DNA of 64,000 nt from Ilumatobacteraceae bacterium (GTDB taxonomy: Bacteria > Actinomycetota > Acidimicrobiia > Acidimicrobiales > Ilumatobacteraceae). The stretch's first letter is position 1; every line of letters begins with the position of its first letter. Made by a program: the position numbers and the translations under genes. The notes under the pieces are model-generated. The model was not told where the DNA came from. It saw only the letters and a program-made list of their open reading frames with translations, and ran no database searches. Shown piece after piece: positions 1-7,458 of this stretch. The stretch lies in the NCBI GenBank assembly GCA_025463305.1, contig JAOBWK010000081.1, forward strand, positions 62,001 through 126,000, given 5' to 3'.

Positions 1-317
1 CCTCGCCCGGGGTAGCGGTCGGCTTCGTCAGCGGTGTCGAGACGACGCACCCCGACAAGGGCACCGAGATGTTCCTGTACGAACTCGCTGTCGCCGAGCC
101 GCACCGTCGACGCGGGATCGCCACCGCGCTCGTCGACGCGTTGGGTGCGGTCGCGCGCGAGCACGGCTGCTACGGGATGTGGGTCGCCACCGAGCCCGAC
201 AACGCCGCCGCGCTCGCGACGTACGCCGGCGCCGGCGCCCTACCGACGGAGCCGGCGGTGATCCTGGCCTGGACGTTCACCGCGCCAGAACCGACGAACG
301 AGGCCCCGGGCGGGTGA
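1..317 (+). CDS. GNAT-family N-acetyltransferase, C-terminal part
   Basis: The gene enters from the left edge (reading frame from base 3) and ends at TGA 315-317. The visible C-terminal part has the acetyl-CoA-binding motif A of GNAT enzymes, VAEPHRRRGIATALVDAL, with the R-R-G-x-A pyrophosphate loop, followed by a typical beta-strand/alpha-helix pattern. GNAT enzymes move an acetyl group from acetyl-CoA to an amine; the substrate cannot be told from this fragment. The N-terminus lies outside the window. The family call is fairly secure, the function is not. Confidence 0.8.
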   Translation, partial: SPGVAVGFVSGVETTHPDKGTEMFLYELAVAEPHRRRGIATALVDALGAVAREHGCYGMWVATEPDNAAALATYAGAGALPTEPAVILAWTFTAPEPTNEAPGG

Positions 318-350
318 CGCCAGACGGGCTCCACGAGCGGCTCGGACAAG

Positions 351-367
351 TGTCACACGGTGTGACA
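351..367. promoter_or_regulatory. Perfect 8-bp inverted repeat, operator-like
   Basis: TGTCACAC-G-GTGTGACA is a perfect 8+1+8 palindrome in the 112-bp gap before the glycosyltransferase gene, about 50 bp upstream of its -10 hexamer. A site this short and symmetric fits a dimeric helix-turn-helix regulator. No regulator gene is adjacent, so its identity is unknown. It holds TGTCACA, the ECF41-type -35 motif, on both strands, but with no CGTC 16 bases downstream on the plus strand. Confidence 0.5.
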
Positions 368-415
368 GGCGCGTGAAACGTTCGTGTCGGCTACCGGGGG
401 GTAACGGGGCCGGGA

Positions 416-421
416 TAGCGT
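416..421 (+). promoter_or_regulatory. -10 hexamer of a likely leaderless promoter
   Basis: TAGCGT ends 8 bases before the ATG at 430. There is no Shine-Dalgarno sequence, so transcription probably starts at or next to the start codon. This supports ATG 430 over the upstream in-frame GTG at 373. Confidence 0.5.
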
Positions 422-429
422 CATCACCC

Positions 430-1737
430 ATGTCCGTTCACACCGGCCCTGGCCTCACGGACCCCAACGGGCCGCTGCGCATCGCCTACCTCACCTACCG
501 CGGCAAACCGCACGTCGGTGGCCAAGGCGTCTACACCCGCCACCTCACCAAGGCGCTGGCCGACCTCGGCCACTCCGTGGAGGTGTTCGCCGGGCAGCCG
601 TACCCGATCCTCGATGCGCGGGTGCCGATGCACAAGCTGCCGAGCCTCGACATCTTCAACGAGCAGTACCCGGGCCGGGTCCCGGCGTTCTGGGAGCTGA
701 AGACGAGGGCGGACGTGCTCGAGACGGCGCAGTACCTCACCGGCACGTTCAGCGAGCCGCTCGCGTTCAGCGCCCGCGCCTACAAGGAGCTCAAGGGCCG
801 CACCCACGACTTCGACCTCGTCCACGACAACCAGTGCCTCGGCTACAGCATCCTGCAGATCGAGAAGATCATCCCCACCATCGTCACGCTCCACCACCCG
901 ATCACCAAGGATCGCGAGCTGGAGATGAGCCATGCGCCGAACTGGCGCAAGCGCCGCAGCGTCGGTCGTTGGTACAGCTTCGTGAAGATGCAGGGCCGCG
1001 TCGCCAGCCGCTTGCCGCGCATCGTCGTCGTCAGCGAGAACAGCATCAAGGACATTCACGCCGACATGGGCGTCAGCCTCGACCGGATGCGGCTCGTGCC
1101 CGTCGGCGTCGACCCGGACCTGTTCAAGCCGCTCCCCCACGTGTCTCGCGTGCCCGGCCGGCTGATCACCACGGCATCGGCCGACGTCGCGCTGAAGGGC
1201 CTGTCATACCTGCTCGAGGCGATGGCCAAGCTGCGCACCGAGCGGGACATCACGCTGACCATCATCGGCAAGCCGCGCCCTGGCCACAGCGACGATCTGA
1301 TCACCAAGCTCGGCTTGCGCGACCACATCGACTTCGTCAGCGGCGTCACCGACGAGCGCATCGTGGAGCTGTACGCCGAGGCCGAGCTGGCCGTCGTGCC
1401 GAGCCTGTACGAGGGCTTCAGCCTCCCCGCCATCGAAGCGATGTGCACCGGCACACCCCTGGTGGCCACCGACGGCGGCGCGCTGCCCGAGGTGACGGGC
1501 AAGGACGGCGAGACCGTGTTCCAGTGCAAGGCCGGCGACGCCGAGGGCCTGGCCGCGCAGATCCGCATCGCGCTCGACCACGACGAGCTGCGCGCCCGCA
1601 TCGGTGCCGCCGGGCGCGAGCGGGTCGTCGAGCGTTGGAGCTGGACGCACTGCGCCAAGCTAACCGTCGACCAGTACCGCGAGGTGCTGGCGATGCCGGA
1701 CAACCAGGCCAAGCTGCGCAAGAACGGCCGGATCTAG
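430..1737 (+). CDS. GT4-family glycosyltransferase
   Basis: 435 residues with the GT-B fold of retaining GT4 enzymes: a glycine-rich N-terminal loop (KPHVGGQGVYTRHL, about residues 26-39) and a C-terminal nucleotide-sugar site with the E-x7-E motif EGFSLPAIE (Glu328 and Glu336), followed by GTPLVATDGGALPEV. It transfers a sugar from a nucleotide donor in the cytoplasm; donor and acceptor are unknown. An in-frame GTG at 373 could extend it by 19 residues, but a -10-like TAGCGT sits 8 bases before ATG 430. It is followed after 5 bases by a methyltransferase and then a toroid protein, suggesting one operon that builds a modified glycan or glycolipid. Confidence 0.87.
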   Translation: MSVHTGPGLTDPNGPLRIAYLTYRGKPHVGGQGVYTRHLTKALADLGHSVEVFAGQPYPILDARVPMHKLPSLDIFNEQYPGRVPAFWELKTRADVLETAQYLTGTFSEPLAFSARAYKELKGRTHDFDLVHDNQCLGYSILQIEKIIPTIVTLHHPITKDRELEMSHAPNWRKRRSVGRWYSFVKMQGRVASRLPRIVVVSENSIKDIHADMGVSLDRMRLVPVGVDPDLFKPLPHVSRVPGRLITTASADVALKGLSYLLEAMAKLRTERDITLTIIGKPRPGHSDDLITKLGLRDHIDFVSGVTDERIVELYAEAELAVVPSLYEGFSLPAIEAMCTGTPLVATDGGALPEVTGKDGETVFQCKAGDAEGLAAQIRIALDHDELRARIGAAGRERVVERWSWTHCAKLTVDQYREVLAMPDNQAKLRKNGRI

Positions 1738-1742
1738 AACCG

Positions 1743-2564
1743 ATGCTGACGATCCGCTTCGATCAACTCGGTCTGCAGCCCGGCGATCTCGTGCTCGACG
1801 TGGGTGCCGGCTTCGGCCGCCACTGCTTCGAGGTCGCCCGTCGCGGCGGTCGCGTCGTCGCGCTCGACTACGCCGCCGACGAGGTGGCCGCGACCCGCGC
1901 CACGATGGGCGGGATGGTGGATGCCGGCGAGATCTCCATCGACAACTACGTCGGCGTCCTGCAGGGCGACGCCACCCGGTTGCCGTTCGAGGACGGCACG
2001 TTCGACCGCGTCATCACCAGTGAGGTCCTCGAGCACATCCAGAACGACGTGGGCGCGATCGCCGAGATGGTGCGCGTGCTCAAGCCCGGCGGCACGTTCG
2101 CCGGCACCGTCCCGACGGAGTGGACCGAGAAGATCAACTGGATGCTCAGCGACGAGTACCACGCCCCGAAGTCCGTCGGCGGCCACGTGCGCATCTACAG
2201 CGAGGTCGAGCTCAAGGCCAAGCTGCGCACCGCCGGGCTCGACGTCACCGGCAGCCACCACGCGCACGCGCTCCACTCGCCGTACTGGTGGCTGAAGTGC
2301 GCTGTCGGACCACGCCGCGAAGACAGCAAGGCCGTCAACGCCTACAAGAAGTTCCTCGAGTGGGACATCATCAAGGGCCCGAAGTCCACCCGGCTCGCCG
2401 AGAAGGTGCTCAGCCCGGTGCTCGGCAAGAGCCTCGCCGTGTACGGCACCAAGCCGCACGCGGCCCGCACGCCGGTGCGCCCTGGATCGTCCGGCGCGGG
2501 GATGCCCACGTACGCCGTGGCCCCCGACGCCAGCCGTTCCACCGCCGACTCGGTGGCCGGATGA
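1743..2564 (+). CDS. Class I SAM-dependent methyltransferase
   Basis: 273 residues. Motif I is LVLDVGAGFG (residues 16-25); motif II-like D at VALDYAADEV; then GDATRLPFEDGTFDRVITSEVLEH and a motif III-like LKPGGTFAGTVP, all in the order of a Methyltransf_11 domain. The C-terminal third is basic and lacks a recognised domain. ATG 1743 lies 5 bases after the glycosyltransferase stop, and the gene overlaps the next by ATGA, so the three genes are probably co-translated. It may methylate the product of the neighbouring glycosyltransferase, but that is inference from position. Confidence 0.85.
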   Translation: MLTIRFDQLGLQPGDLVLDVGAGFGRHCFEVARRGGRVVALDYAADEVAATRATMGGMVDAGEISIDNYVGVLQGDATRLPFEDGTFDRVITSEVLEHIQNDVGAIAEMVRVLKPGGTFAGTVPTEWTEKINWMLSDEYHAPKSVGGHVRIYSEVELKAKLRTAGLDVTGSHHAHALHSPYWWLKCAVGPRREDSKAVNAYKKFLEWDIIKGPKSTRLAEKVLSPVLGKSLAVYGTKPHAARTPVRPGSSGAGMPTYAVAPDASRSTADSVAG

Positions 2565-3592
2565 GTCGCCTCCCCGACCTCGACGAGGTGATCTCGTCGG
2601 AGGAGGTGCTGCTGACGGCCGAGAGCATCGCCTCGCTGCAGCTGCCGTCCGGGATGATCCCGTGGTTCGTCGGCGGGCACTGCGATCCGTGGAACCACGT
2701 CGAGACCGCGATGGCGCTCGACGTCGCCGGCCTCCACGGTGCGGCCGAGCGGGCGTACGAGTGGCTGGTCGACATGCAGCGCCCCGAGGGCGCGTGGAAC
2801 AACTACTACCTGCCCGACGGCAGCGTCGAGGACATCAAGCTCGACACGAACGTGTGCGCCTACGTGGCCACCGGCGTGTGGCACCACTGGCTGTGCACCT
2901 GGGACCGCGGCTTCGTCGATCACCTGTGGCCGACGGTGGACCGGGCGCTCGAGTGGGTGCTCGGCCTGCGCCGCCTCGACGGCACCATCCTCTGGGCGGT
3001 CGAGCCCGACGCCAAGCCGTGGGACTACGCACTGCTCACCGGCAGCAGCAGCATCATGCACTCGCTGGAGTGCGGCGCCAAGCTCGCCGAGCTGATCAAC
3101 GAGCCTCGCCCGCACTGGGCCGACGCTGCCGCGGCGCTGCGCGAGGTCATCACGGCCCGCTCCGACACGGCGTTCGAGCCGAAGACGCGCTGGGCGATGG
3201 ACTGGTACTACCCGGTGCTCACCGGGGCGATGACGGGCGAGCAGGCCAAGGCGCGGATGAACGACGGCTTCGACGCGTTCGCGATGGAAGGCCGCGGCAT
3301 CCGCTGCGTCAGCGACGAGCCCTGGGTGACGGCGTCGGAGACCGCGGAGTGCTCGATCTCGTTCACCGCGATCGGCGATCTCACCACCGCCACCGATCTG
3401 CTGCGCTGGACGCGTGCCCACCGCTGCGACGACGGCGCCTACACCACGGGCATCGTCTACCCCACGCTCGAGCGCTTCCCGGCCGGTGAGCGCTCGGCGT
3501 ACACCGGCGCCGCCGTCATCCTCGCCGCCGACGCGATCGCCGGTGCCTCGGCGGGCAGCAAGCTGTTTGTGCCGGCCGAATCCAGCGACTAG
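2561..3592 (+). CDS. Alpha/alpha-toroid (prenyltransferase/squalene-cyclase-like) protein
   Basis: 343 residues, starting in an ATGA overlap with the methyltransferase. It has helical repeats with aromatic-rich QRPEGAWNNYY- and RRLDGTILWAVE-type segments, as in prenyltransferase/squalene oxidase toroids and six-hairpin glycosidases. I see no DxDD or other terpene-cyclase acid motif, so cyclase activity is not supported. No signal peptide. Position after a glycosyltransferase and methyltransferase suggests a part in the same glycan or lipid pathway. A cytoplasmic glycan-processing (alpha/alpha)6 enzyme is an equally good guess. Confidence 0.6.
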   Translation: MSRLPDLDEVISSEEVLLTAESIASLQLPSGMIPWFVGGHCDPWNHVETAMALDVAGLHGAAERAYEWLVDMQRPEGAWNNYYLPDGSVEDIKLDTNVCAYVATGVWHHWLCTWDRGFVDHLWPTVDRALEWVLGLRRLDGTILWAVEPDAKPWDYALLTGSSSIMHSLECGAKLAELINEPRPHWADAAAALREVITARSDTAFEPKTRWAMDWYYPVLTGAMTGEQAKARMNDGFDAFAMEGRGIRCVSDEPWVTASETAECSISFTAIGDLTTATDLLRWTRAHRCDDGAYTTGIVYPTLERFPAGERSAYTGAAVILAADAIAGASAGSKLFVPAESSD

Positions 3593-3601
3593 ACCCACAG
3601 G

Positions 3602-5155
3602 ATGACCTCAACCCCACTTGGGACGCCATCCGCTCTGCCGTCTGCTGATCACCTCGCCGGCCTCGCCTCACACGCGTTGGCGGCGTGCGGCGCCCCCGTG
3701 CTCGGCGCGGCGAGCAACGGCACGTTGACGGCGCGGTCGCCCATCATCGGCACGACGCTCGGCTCCATCGGCGGCGACGTGATCGACGTCGACACCGCGG
3801 TCGAACGGGCCACCGCTGCCTACGCGGTCTGGCGCACCACGCCGGCGCCACGACGTGCCGAAGTCGTCCGCCACCTGTCGGCGCTGCTGCGCGAGCACAT
3901 CGCCGACCTCGGTCTGCTGGTGTCGCTCGAGGCCGGCAAGATCCACAGCGAAGCGCTCGGCGAGGTCCAGGAGATGATCGACATCTGCGACTTCGCCGTC
4001 GGCCTCAGCCGCTCGATGGGCGGGCGCACGCTCGCTTCGGAACGCCCCGGCCATCGACTGATGGAGACCTGGCACCCGATCGGCCCGGTGGGCGTCATCA
4101 CGGCGTTCAACTTCCCGGTCGCGGTGTGGAGCTGGAACACCGCGCTCGCCCTCGTCTGCGGCAACCCCGTCATCTGGAAGCCGAGCGACCTGACCTCGCT
4201 GACGGCGGTCGCCTGCCAGGCGCTGTTCGACCGTGCGGTCGAGCGGGCCGGTGCGCCGGCGTACCTCAACCAGATCGTGCTCGGCGACGGCGCCGTCGGC
4301 GCGGCGCTCGTCGCCCACGCCGGTGTGCCCCTCATCAGCGCGACGGGCTCCACCGCGATGGGTGCGAAGGTCGGCCCGGTGGTGGCCGCCCGCTTCGGCC
4401 GCTCGATCCTCGAGCTCGGCGGCAACAACGCGGCCATCGTCGCGCCGTCGGCCGACGCCGAGCTCGCCGTGCGCGGCATCACGTTCTCCGCGGCGGGTAC
4501 GGCCGGTCAGCGCTGCACCACGCTCCGCCGCGTCATCGTCCACAGCAGCCGCCACGACGAGCTCGTCGACCGCCTCGCCAGCGCCTACAACACCCTGCCG
4601 GTGGGCAGCCCGCTCGAGTCCTCCACGCTCGTCGGCCCACTGATCCACCGTCCCGCCTACGAGAAGATGTCCGCCGCCATCGCCACCGCGCTGGCCGACG
4701 GCGGCAAGCAGATCGTCGGCGGCGAGCGGCTGCTCGACGACATCGGCCCCGACGCGGCGTACACCCGCCCGGCCATCGTCACGATGCCGTCGCAGACCGA
4801 CATCGTCGCCACCGAGACCTTCGCCCCGCTCCTGTACGTGATGCAGTACGACGACTTCGACGAGGCAGTGGCGATCCAGAACGGCGTGCCCCAGGGACTG
4901 GCGAGCAGCATCTTCACCACCGACGTCCGCGAGGCCGAGCGGTTCTGCGCGGCCGACGGCAGCGACTGCGGCATCGCCAACGTCAACATCGGCCCGTCGG
5001 GCGCCGAGATCGGTGGCGCGTTCGGTGGCGAGAAGGCCACCGGCGGAGGACGTGAGAGCGGCAGCGATGCGTGGAAGGCCTACATGCGCCGGGCCACGAA
5101 CACCGTCAACTACTCCAACGACCTTCCGCTCGCCCAGGGCGTCGAGTTCGTCTAG
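3602..5155 (+). CDS. Aldehyde dehydrogenase, ALDH7-type (semialdehyde dehydrogenase)
   Basis: 517 residues, a full ALDH superfamily enzyme. Catalytic Cys305 is in GTAGQRCTT, general base Glu271 in LELGGNNA, Asn170 in TAFNFP and Lys193 in IWKPSD. ELGGNNA and the C-terminal GGGRESGSDAWKAYMRR segment are typical of the ALDH7 group (alpha-aminoadipic semialdehyde/piperideine-6-carboxylate dehydrogenases of lysine breakdown). It oxidises an aldehyde with NAD(P)+ in the cytoplasm. It starts 9 bases after the toroid gene, so it is probably transcribed with it, though no metabolic link is obvious. The family is sure, the lysine role likely. Confidence 0.85.
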   Translation: MTSTPLGTPSALPSADHLAGLASHALAACGAPVLGAASNGTLTARSPIIGTTLGSIGGDVIDVDTAVERATAAYAVWRTTPAPRRAEVVRHLSALLREHIADLGLLVSLEAGKIHSEALGEVQEMIDICDFAVGLSRSMGGRTLASERPGHRLMETWHPIGPVGVITAFNFPVAVWSWNTALALVCGNPVIWKPSDLTSLTAVACQALFDRAVERAGAPAYLNQIVLGDGAVGAALVAHAGVPLISATGSTAMGAKVGPVVAARFGRSILELGGNNAAIVAPSADAELAVRGITFSAAGTAGQRCTTLRRVIVHSSRHDELVDRLASAYNTLPVGSPLESSTLVGPLIHRPAYEKMSAAIATALADGGKQIVGGERLLDDIGPDAAYTRPAIVTMPSQTDIVATETFAPLLYVMQYDDFDEAVAIQNGVPQGLASSIFTTDVREAERFCAADGSDCGIANVNIGPSGAEIGGAFGGEKATGGGRESGSDAWKAYMRRATNTVNYSNDLPLAQGVEFV

Positions 5156-5190
5156 TCACTCAGGGATCCGGTCAGCCGCCCGTGGTTCTT

Positions 5191-5227
5191 CGAAGGTTGT
5201 TGCCCGCTCTGCGGGCAACAACCTTCG
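5191..5227. terminator. 17-bp perfect stem-loop between convergent genes
   Basis: The arms 5191-5207 and 5211-5227 are perfectly complementary with a 3-base loop. The hairpin sits between the convergent ALDH and methyltransferase genes, the expected place for a bidirectional terminator. No T-tract follows on either side. Confidence 0.7.
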
Positions 5228-5240
5228 CGGAACGACTGGG

Positions 5241-5876
5241 TCAGGCGACGCGGCGGAGGATGCGCAGCGAGCCGCACGCTGAGTGCAGCACGAACCGGCC
5301 GCTCGCCAGCGCGGGCACGAAGATCTGCTCGTACGGCGGGCGACCGCCGTCGTGCGGATAGGGGAACACGTCGTGGATCGCGAGCGTGCCGCCGACCGCG
5401 ACGTGCTGGGTCCAGCCCTCGTAGTCGGCGCGCGCGGGCTCCACACCGTGCCCGCCGTCGATGAACAAGAACGCGAGCGGCGTCTGCCAGTAACGGGCCA
5501 CGCGGGGCGACTGACCGACGAGCGCGATGACGAAGTCCTCGACGCCCGCGTCGTAGACGGCGGCGCGGAACAGCGGCAGGGTGTCCATCCGGTCGATCCG
5601 CGGATCGACCACGGTGGGATCGTGATGGTCCCAGCCGGCCTGGTTCTCCTCGCTGCCGCGGTGGTGATCGACCGCGAAGACGACCGTGCCGCTCGCCCGC
5701 GCGGCGCCGCCGAGCCAGATCGTCGAGCGACCGCAGTACGAGCCGACCTCGAGGAACGGCAGGCCCGGGCACTCGTTGCCGGCGGCGACCGCGGCGTTGT
5801 ACAGCGCGTCACCTTCGTCGGGCGGCATGAAGCCCTTCGCCGCGACGGCGTGGGCACGGAGCTCGGCGGGGATCAC
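5241..5876 (-). CDS. Class I SAM methyltransferase, Methyltransf_24 type
   Basis: 211 residues from a GTG in a GTGA overlap with the nitroreductase stop. The SAM-binding loop is LPFLEVGSYCGRSTIWLG; the second acidic motif is LAFLFIDGGHGVEP; then GGTLAIHDVFP. This order matches the Methyltransf_24/CmcI-like O-methyltransferase group. The substrate is unknown. Coupling to the flavin enzyme suggests a two-gene operon. An adjacent in-frame GTG at 5879 is also possible as start. Confidence 0.75.
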   Translation of the reverse strand: MIPAELRAHAVAAKGFMPPDEGDALYNAAVAAGNECPGLPFLEVGSYCGRSTIWLGGAARASGTVVFAVDHHRGSEENQAGWDHHDPTVVDPRIDRMDTLPLFRAAVYDAGVEDFVIALVGQSPRVARYWQTPLAFLFIDGGHGVEPARADYEGWTQHVAVGGTLAIHDVFPYPHDGGRPPYEQIFVPALASGRFVLHSACGSLRILRRVA

Positions 5877-6532
5877 CACTGGTCCCAGTGGATGATCGTG
5901 TCGGCGGCGGGTCGTGCAGCGGGCTTGAAGTCGGTGCCGATCGTGTAGGCGAGCGGGCTCAGGCACGCCTGCTGCACGGTGGCGAACGGGATCCCGACGA
6001 TGTCGGCGACCTGTTGTTCCATGAGCAGGTGCATCGTGGTCCAGGCGGTGCCGAGCCCGCGGGCCCGGGCGGCGAGCATGAAGCTCCACATCGCCGGCAG
6101 CACGTTGCCCATCACCGATGCGGACCCGATCGCCGGCGCACCGTCGACACGGGAGCCCTGGCTGCACGCGATCACCAGCACCGGCGCCTCGCCCATGTGC
6201 TCACCGAGGTGGTCGGCGCTGTCGGCGACCCGCTCCTGCTGGGCCTGCGCGGCACCACCGCCCTTGTCGATCGAGCGCACGTAGACGCCGTCCCACGAGC
6301 GGTACTGGGCATAGCACTGGCGGTAGATCTCGCCGATCGCCGCGCGCTTCGCAGGGTCGCGCACGATCATGAACTGCATGCTCATGTTGTTCGATCCGCT
6401 CGGCGACTGCATGGCGGCGGTGACGCACTCGCGGATCACGTCGTCGCCGACCGGACGGGTGAGATCGAGGCGCTTGCGGACCGCCCGGGTGGTGGTCAAC
6501 AGCTGATCGGCGTCCAGGGGGAGCAGGGCCAT
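5873..6532 (-). CDS. Nitroreductase-family flavoprotein
   Basis: 219 residues with the usual nitroreductase order: TTTRAVRKRLDLTRPV near the N-terminus (FMN phosphate-binding arginines), AMQSPSGSNNMSMQFMIV, and GLGTAWTTMHLL near the C-terminus. The family reduces nitro compounds, quinones or enones with NAD(P)H. ATG 6532 is preferred over an upstream in-frame codon because TATGGT (complement of 6540-6545) lies 7 bases upstream. It is divergent from tesB across 71 bp. The physiological substrate cannot be read from sequence. Confidence 0.82.
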   Translation of the reverse strand: MALLPLDADQLLTTTRAVRKRLDLTRPVGDDVIRECVTAAMQSPSGSNNMSMQFMIVRDPAKRAAIGEIYRQCYAQYRSWDGVYVRSIDKGGGAAQAQQERVADSADHLGEHMGEAPVLVIACSQGSRVDGAPAIGSASVMGNVLPAMWSFMLAARARGLGTAWTTMHLLMEQQVADIVGIPFATVQQACLSPLAYTIGTDFKPAARPAADTIIHWDQW

Positions 6533-6539
6533 GGCGGGC

Positions 6540-6545
6540 ACCATA
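6540..6545 (-). promoter_or_regulatory. -10 hexamer for the nitroreductase gene
   Basis: On the minus strand the sequence is TATGGT, 7 bases before ATG 6532, with no ribosome site between. This predicts a leaderless transcript. Confidence 0.45.
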
Positions 6546-6603
6546 CCCGCGTGCCCGAGGGGCGGACCGGTTCGGCCAGGTCAGGACGTGGCAACATGTC
6601 CGC

Positions 6604-7458
6604 ATGCAGGAAGCGCTCGACGACCTCGTGAAGTTGCTCGACCTCGAAGCCATCGAGGTCAACCTCTTCCGCGGTCGCTCGCCGGACGAGAACCGTCAGC
6701 GCGTGTTCGGCGGCCAGGTCGCCGGGCAGGCGCTGGTCGCGGCGGCCCGCACGGTCGGCGATCCCGAGCGGATGGTGCACTCGCTGCACGCCTACTTCCT
6801 GCGCCCCGGCGATCCGACGGTGCCGATCCTGTACGAGGTCGACCGCATCCGCGACGGCAAGAGCTTCACCACCCGGCGCGTCGTCGGCATCCAGCGCGGG
6901 CGGGCCATCTTCAACCTGCAGGCCAGCTTCCACGTGCGCGAGGAAGGCCCCGATCACCAGATGAAGATGCCGACCGGCCTCGCCGACCCGAACTCGCTGC
7001 CCGACTTCAAGGCGGTGATGGCGCCGTACAAGGAGCAGATGGGCGAGTGGTACGACCGCCCCCGCCCGATCGACCTCCGCTACGCCGACATGGATCCGAT
7101 CAGCCGCAAGGGTCGTCCCGCCGACGGCCAACAGGTGTGGCTCCGCGCCGACGGCGTGCTGCCCGACGACCCCACGCTGCACGCGTGCATCGTCACGTAC
7201 GCCAGCGACATGACACTGCTCGACACGACGCTGCTGCCGTTCGGCTGGTCGTGGGACAGCCCGGGCTTGCAGATGGCCAGCCTCGACCATGCGATGTGGT
7301 TCCATCGCCCGTTCCGCGCCGACGAGTGGCTGCTGTACGACCAGGAGGCGATCTCCACCGGTGCGGCGCGCGGCCTGGCCAGCGGGGCGATCTACCGCCA
7401 GGACGGCACGCTCGCCGTCACCGTGGTGCAGGAAGGCCTGGCCCGGGTCGGCCAATGA
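6604..7458 (+). CDS. tesB: Acyl-CoA thioesterase II
   Basis: 284 residues, the family length, made of two hotdog domains. The C-terminal domain has SLDHAMWFHRPF (Asp228, matching the catalytic Asp of E. coli TesB) and VVQEGLARVG with the catalytic glutamine. The hydrogen-bonding Thr/Ser lies in EAISTGAARG. The N-terminal repeat has FGGQVAGQALVAAA. It hydrolyses acyl-CoAs in the cytoplasm. CAACAT lies 8 bases upstream of the ATG as a possible leaderless -10. The stop overlaps the next gene by ATGA. Confidence 0.92.
   Translation: MQEALDDLVKLLDLEAIEVNLFRGRSPDENRQRVFGGQVAGQALVAAARTVGDPERMVHSLHAYFLRPGDPTVPILYEVDRIRDGKSFTTRRVVGIQRGRAIFNLQASFHVREEGPDHQMKMPTGLADPNSLPDFKAVMAPYKEQMGEWYDRPRPIDLRYADMDPISRKGRPADGQQVWLRADGVLPDDPTLHACIVTYASDMTLLDTTLLPFGWSWDSPGLQMASLDHAMWFHRPFRADEWLLYDQEAISTGAARGLASGAIYRQDGTLAVTVVQEGLARVGQ

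Noticed and set aside
373..430. Upstream GTG start for the glycosyltransferase
   Set aside because: A -10-like hexamer lies inside this stretch, so it is probably not transcribed with the gene.
424..1140. Long minus-strand open frame opposite the glycosyltransferase
   Set aside because: Its sequence is rich in Val, Asp, His and Arg with no motif; it is the usual antisense shadow of a high-GC gene.
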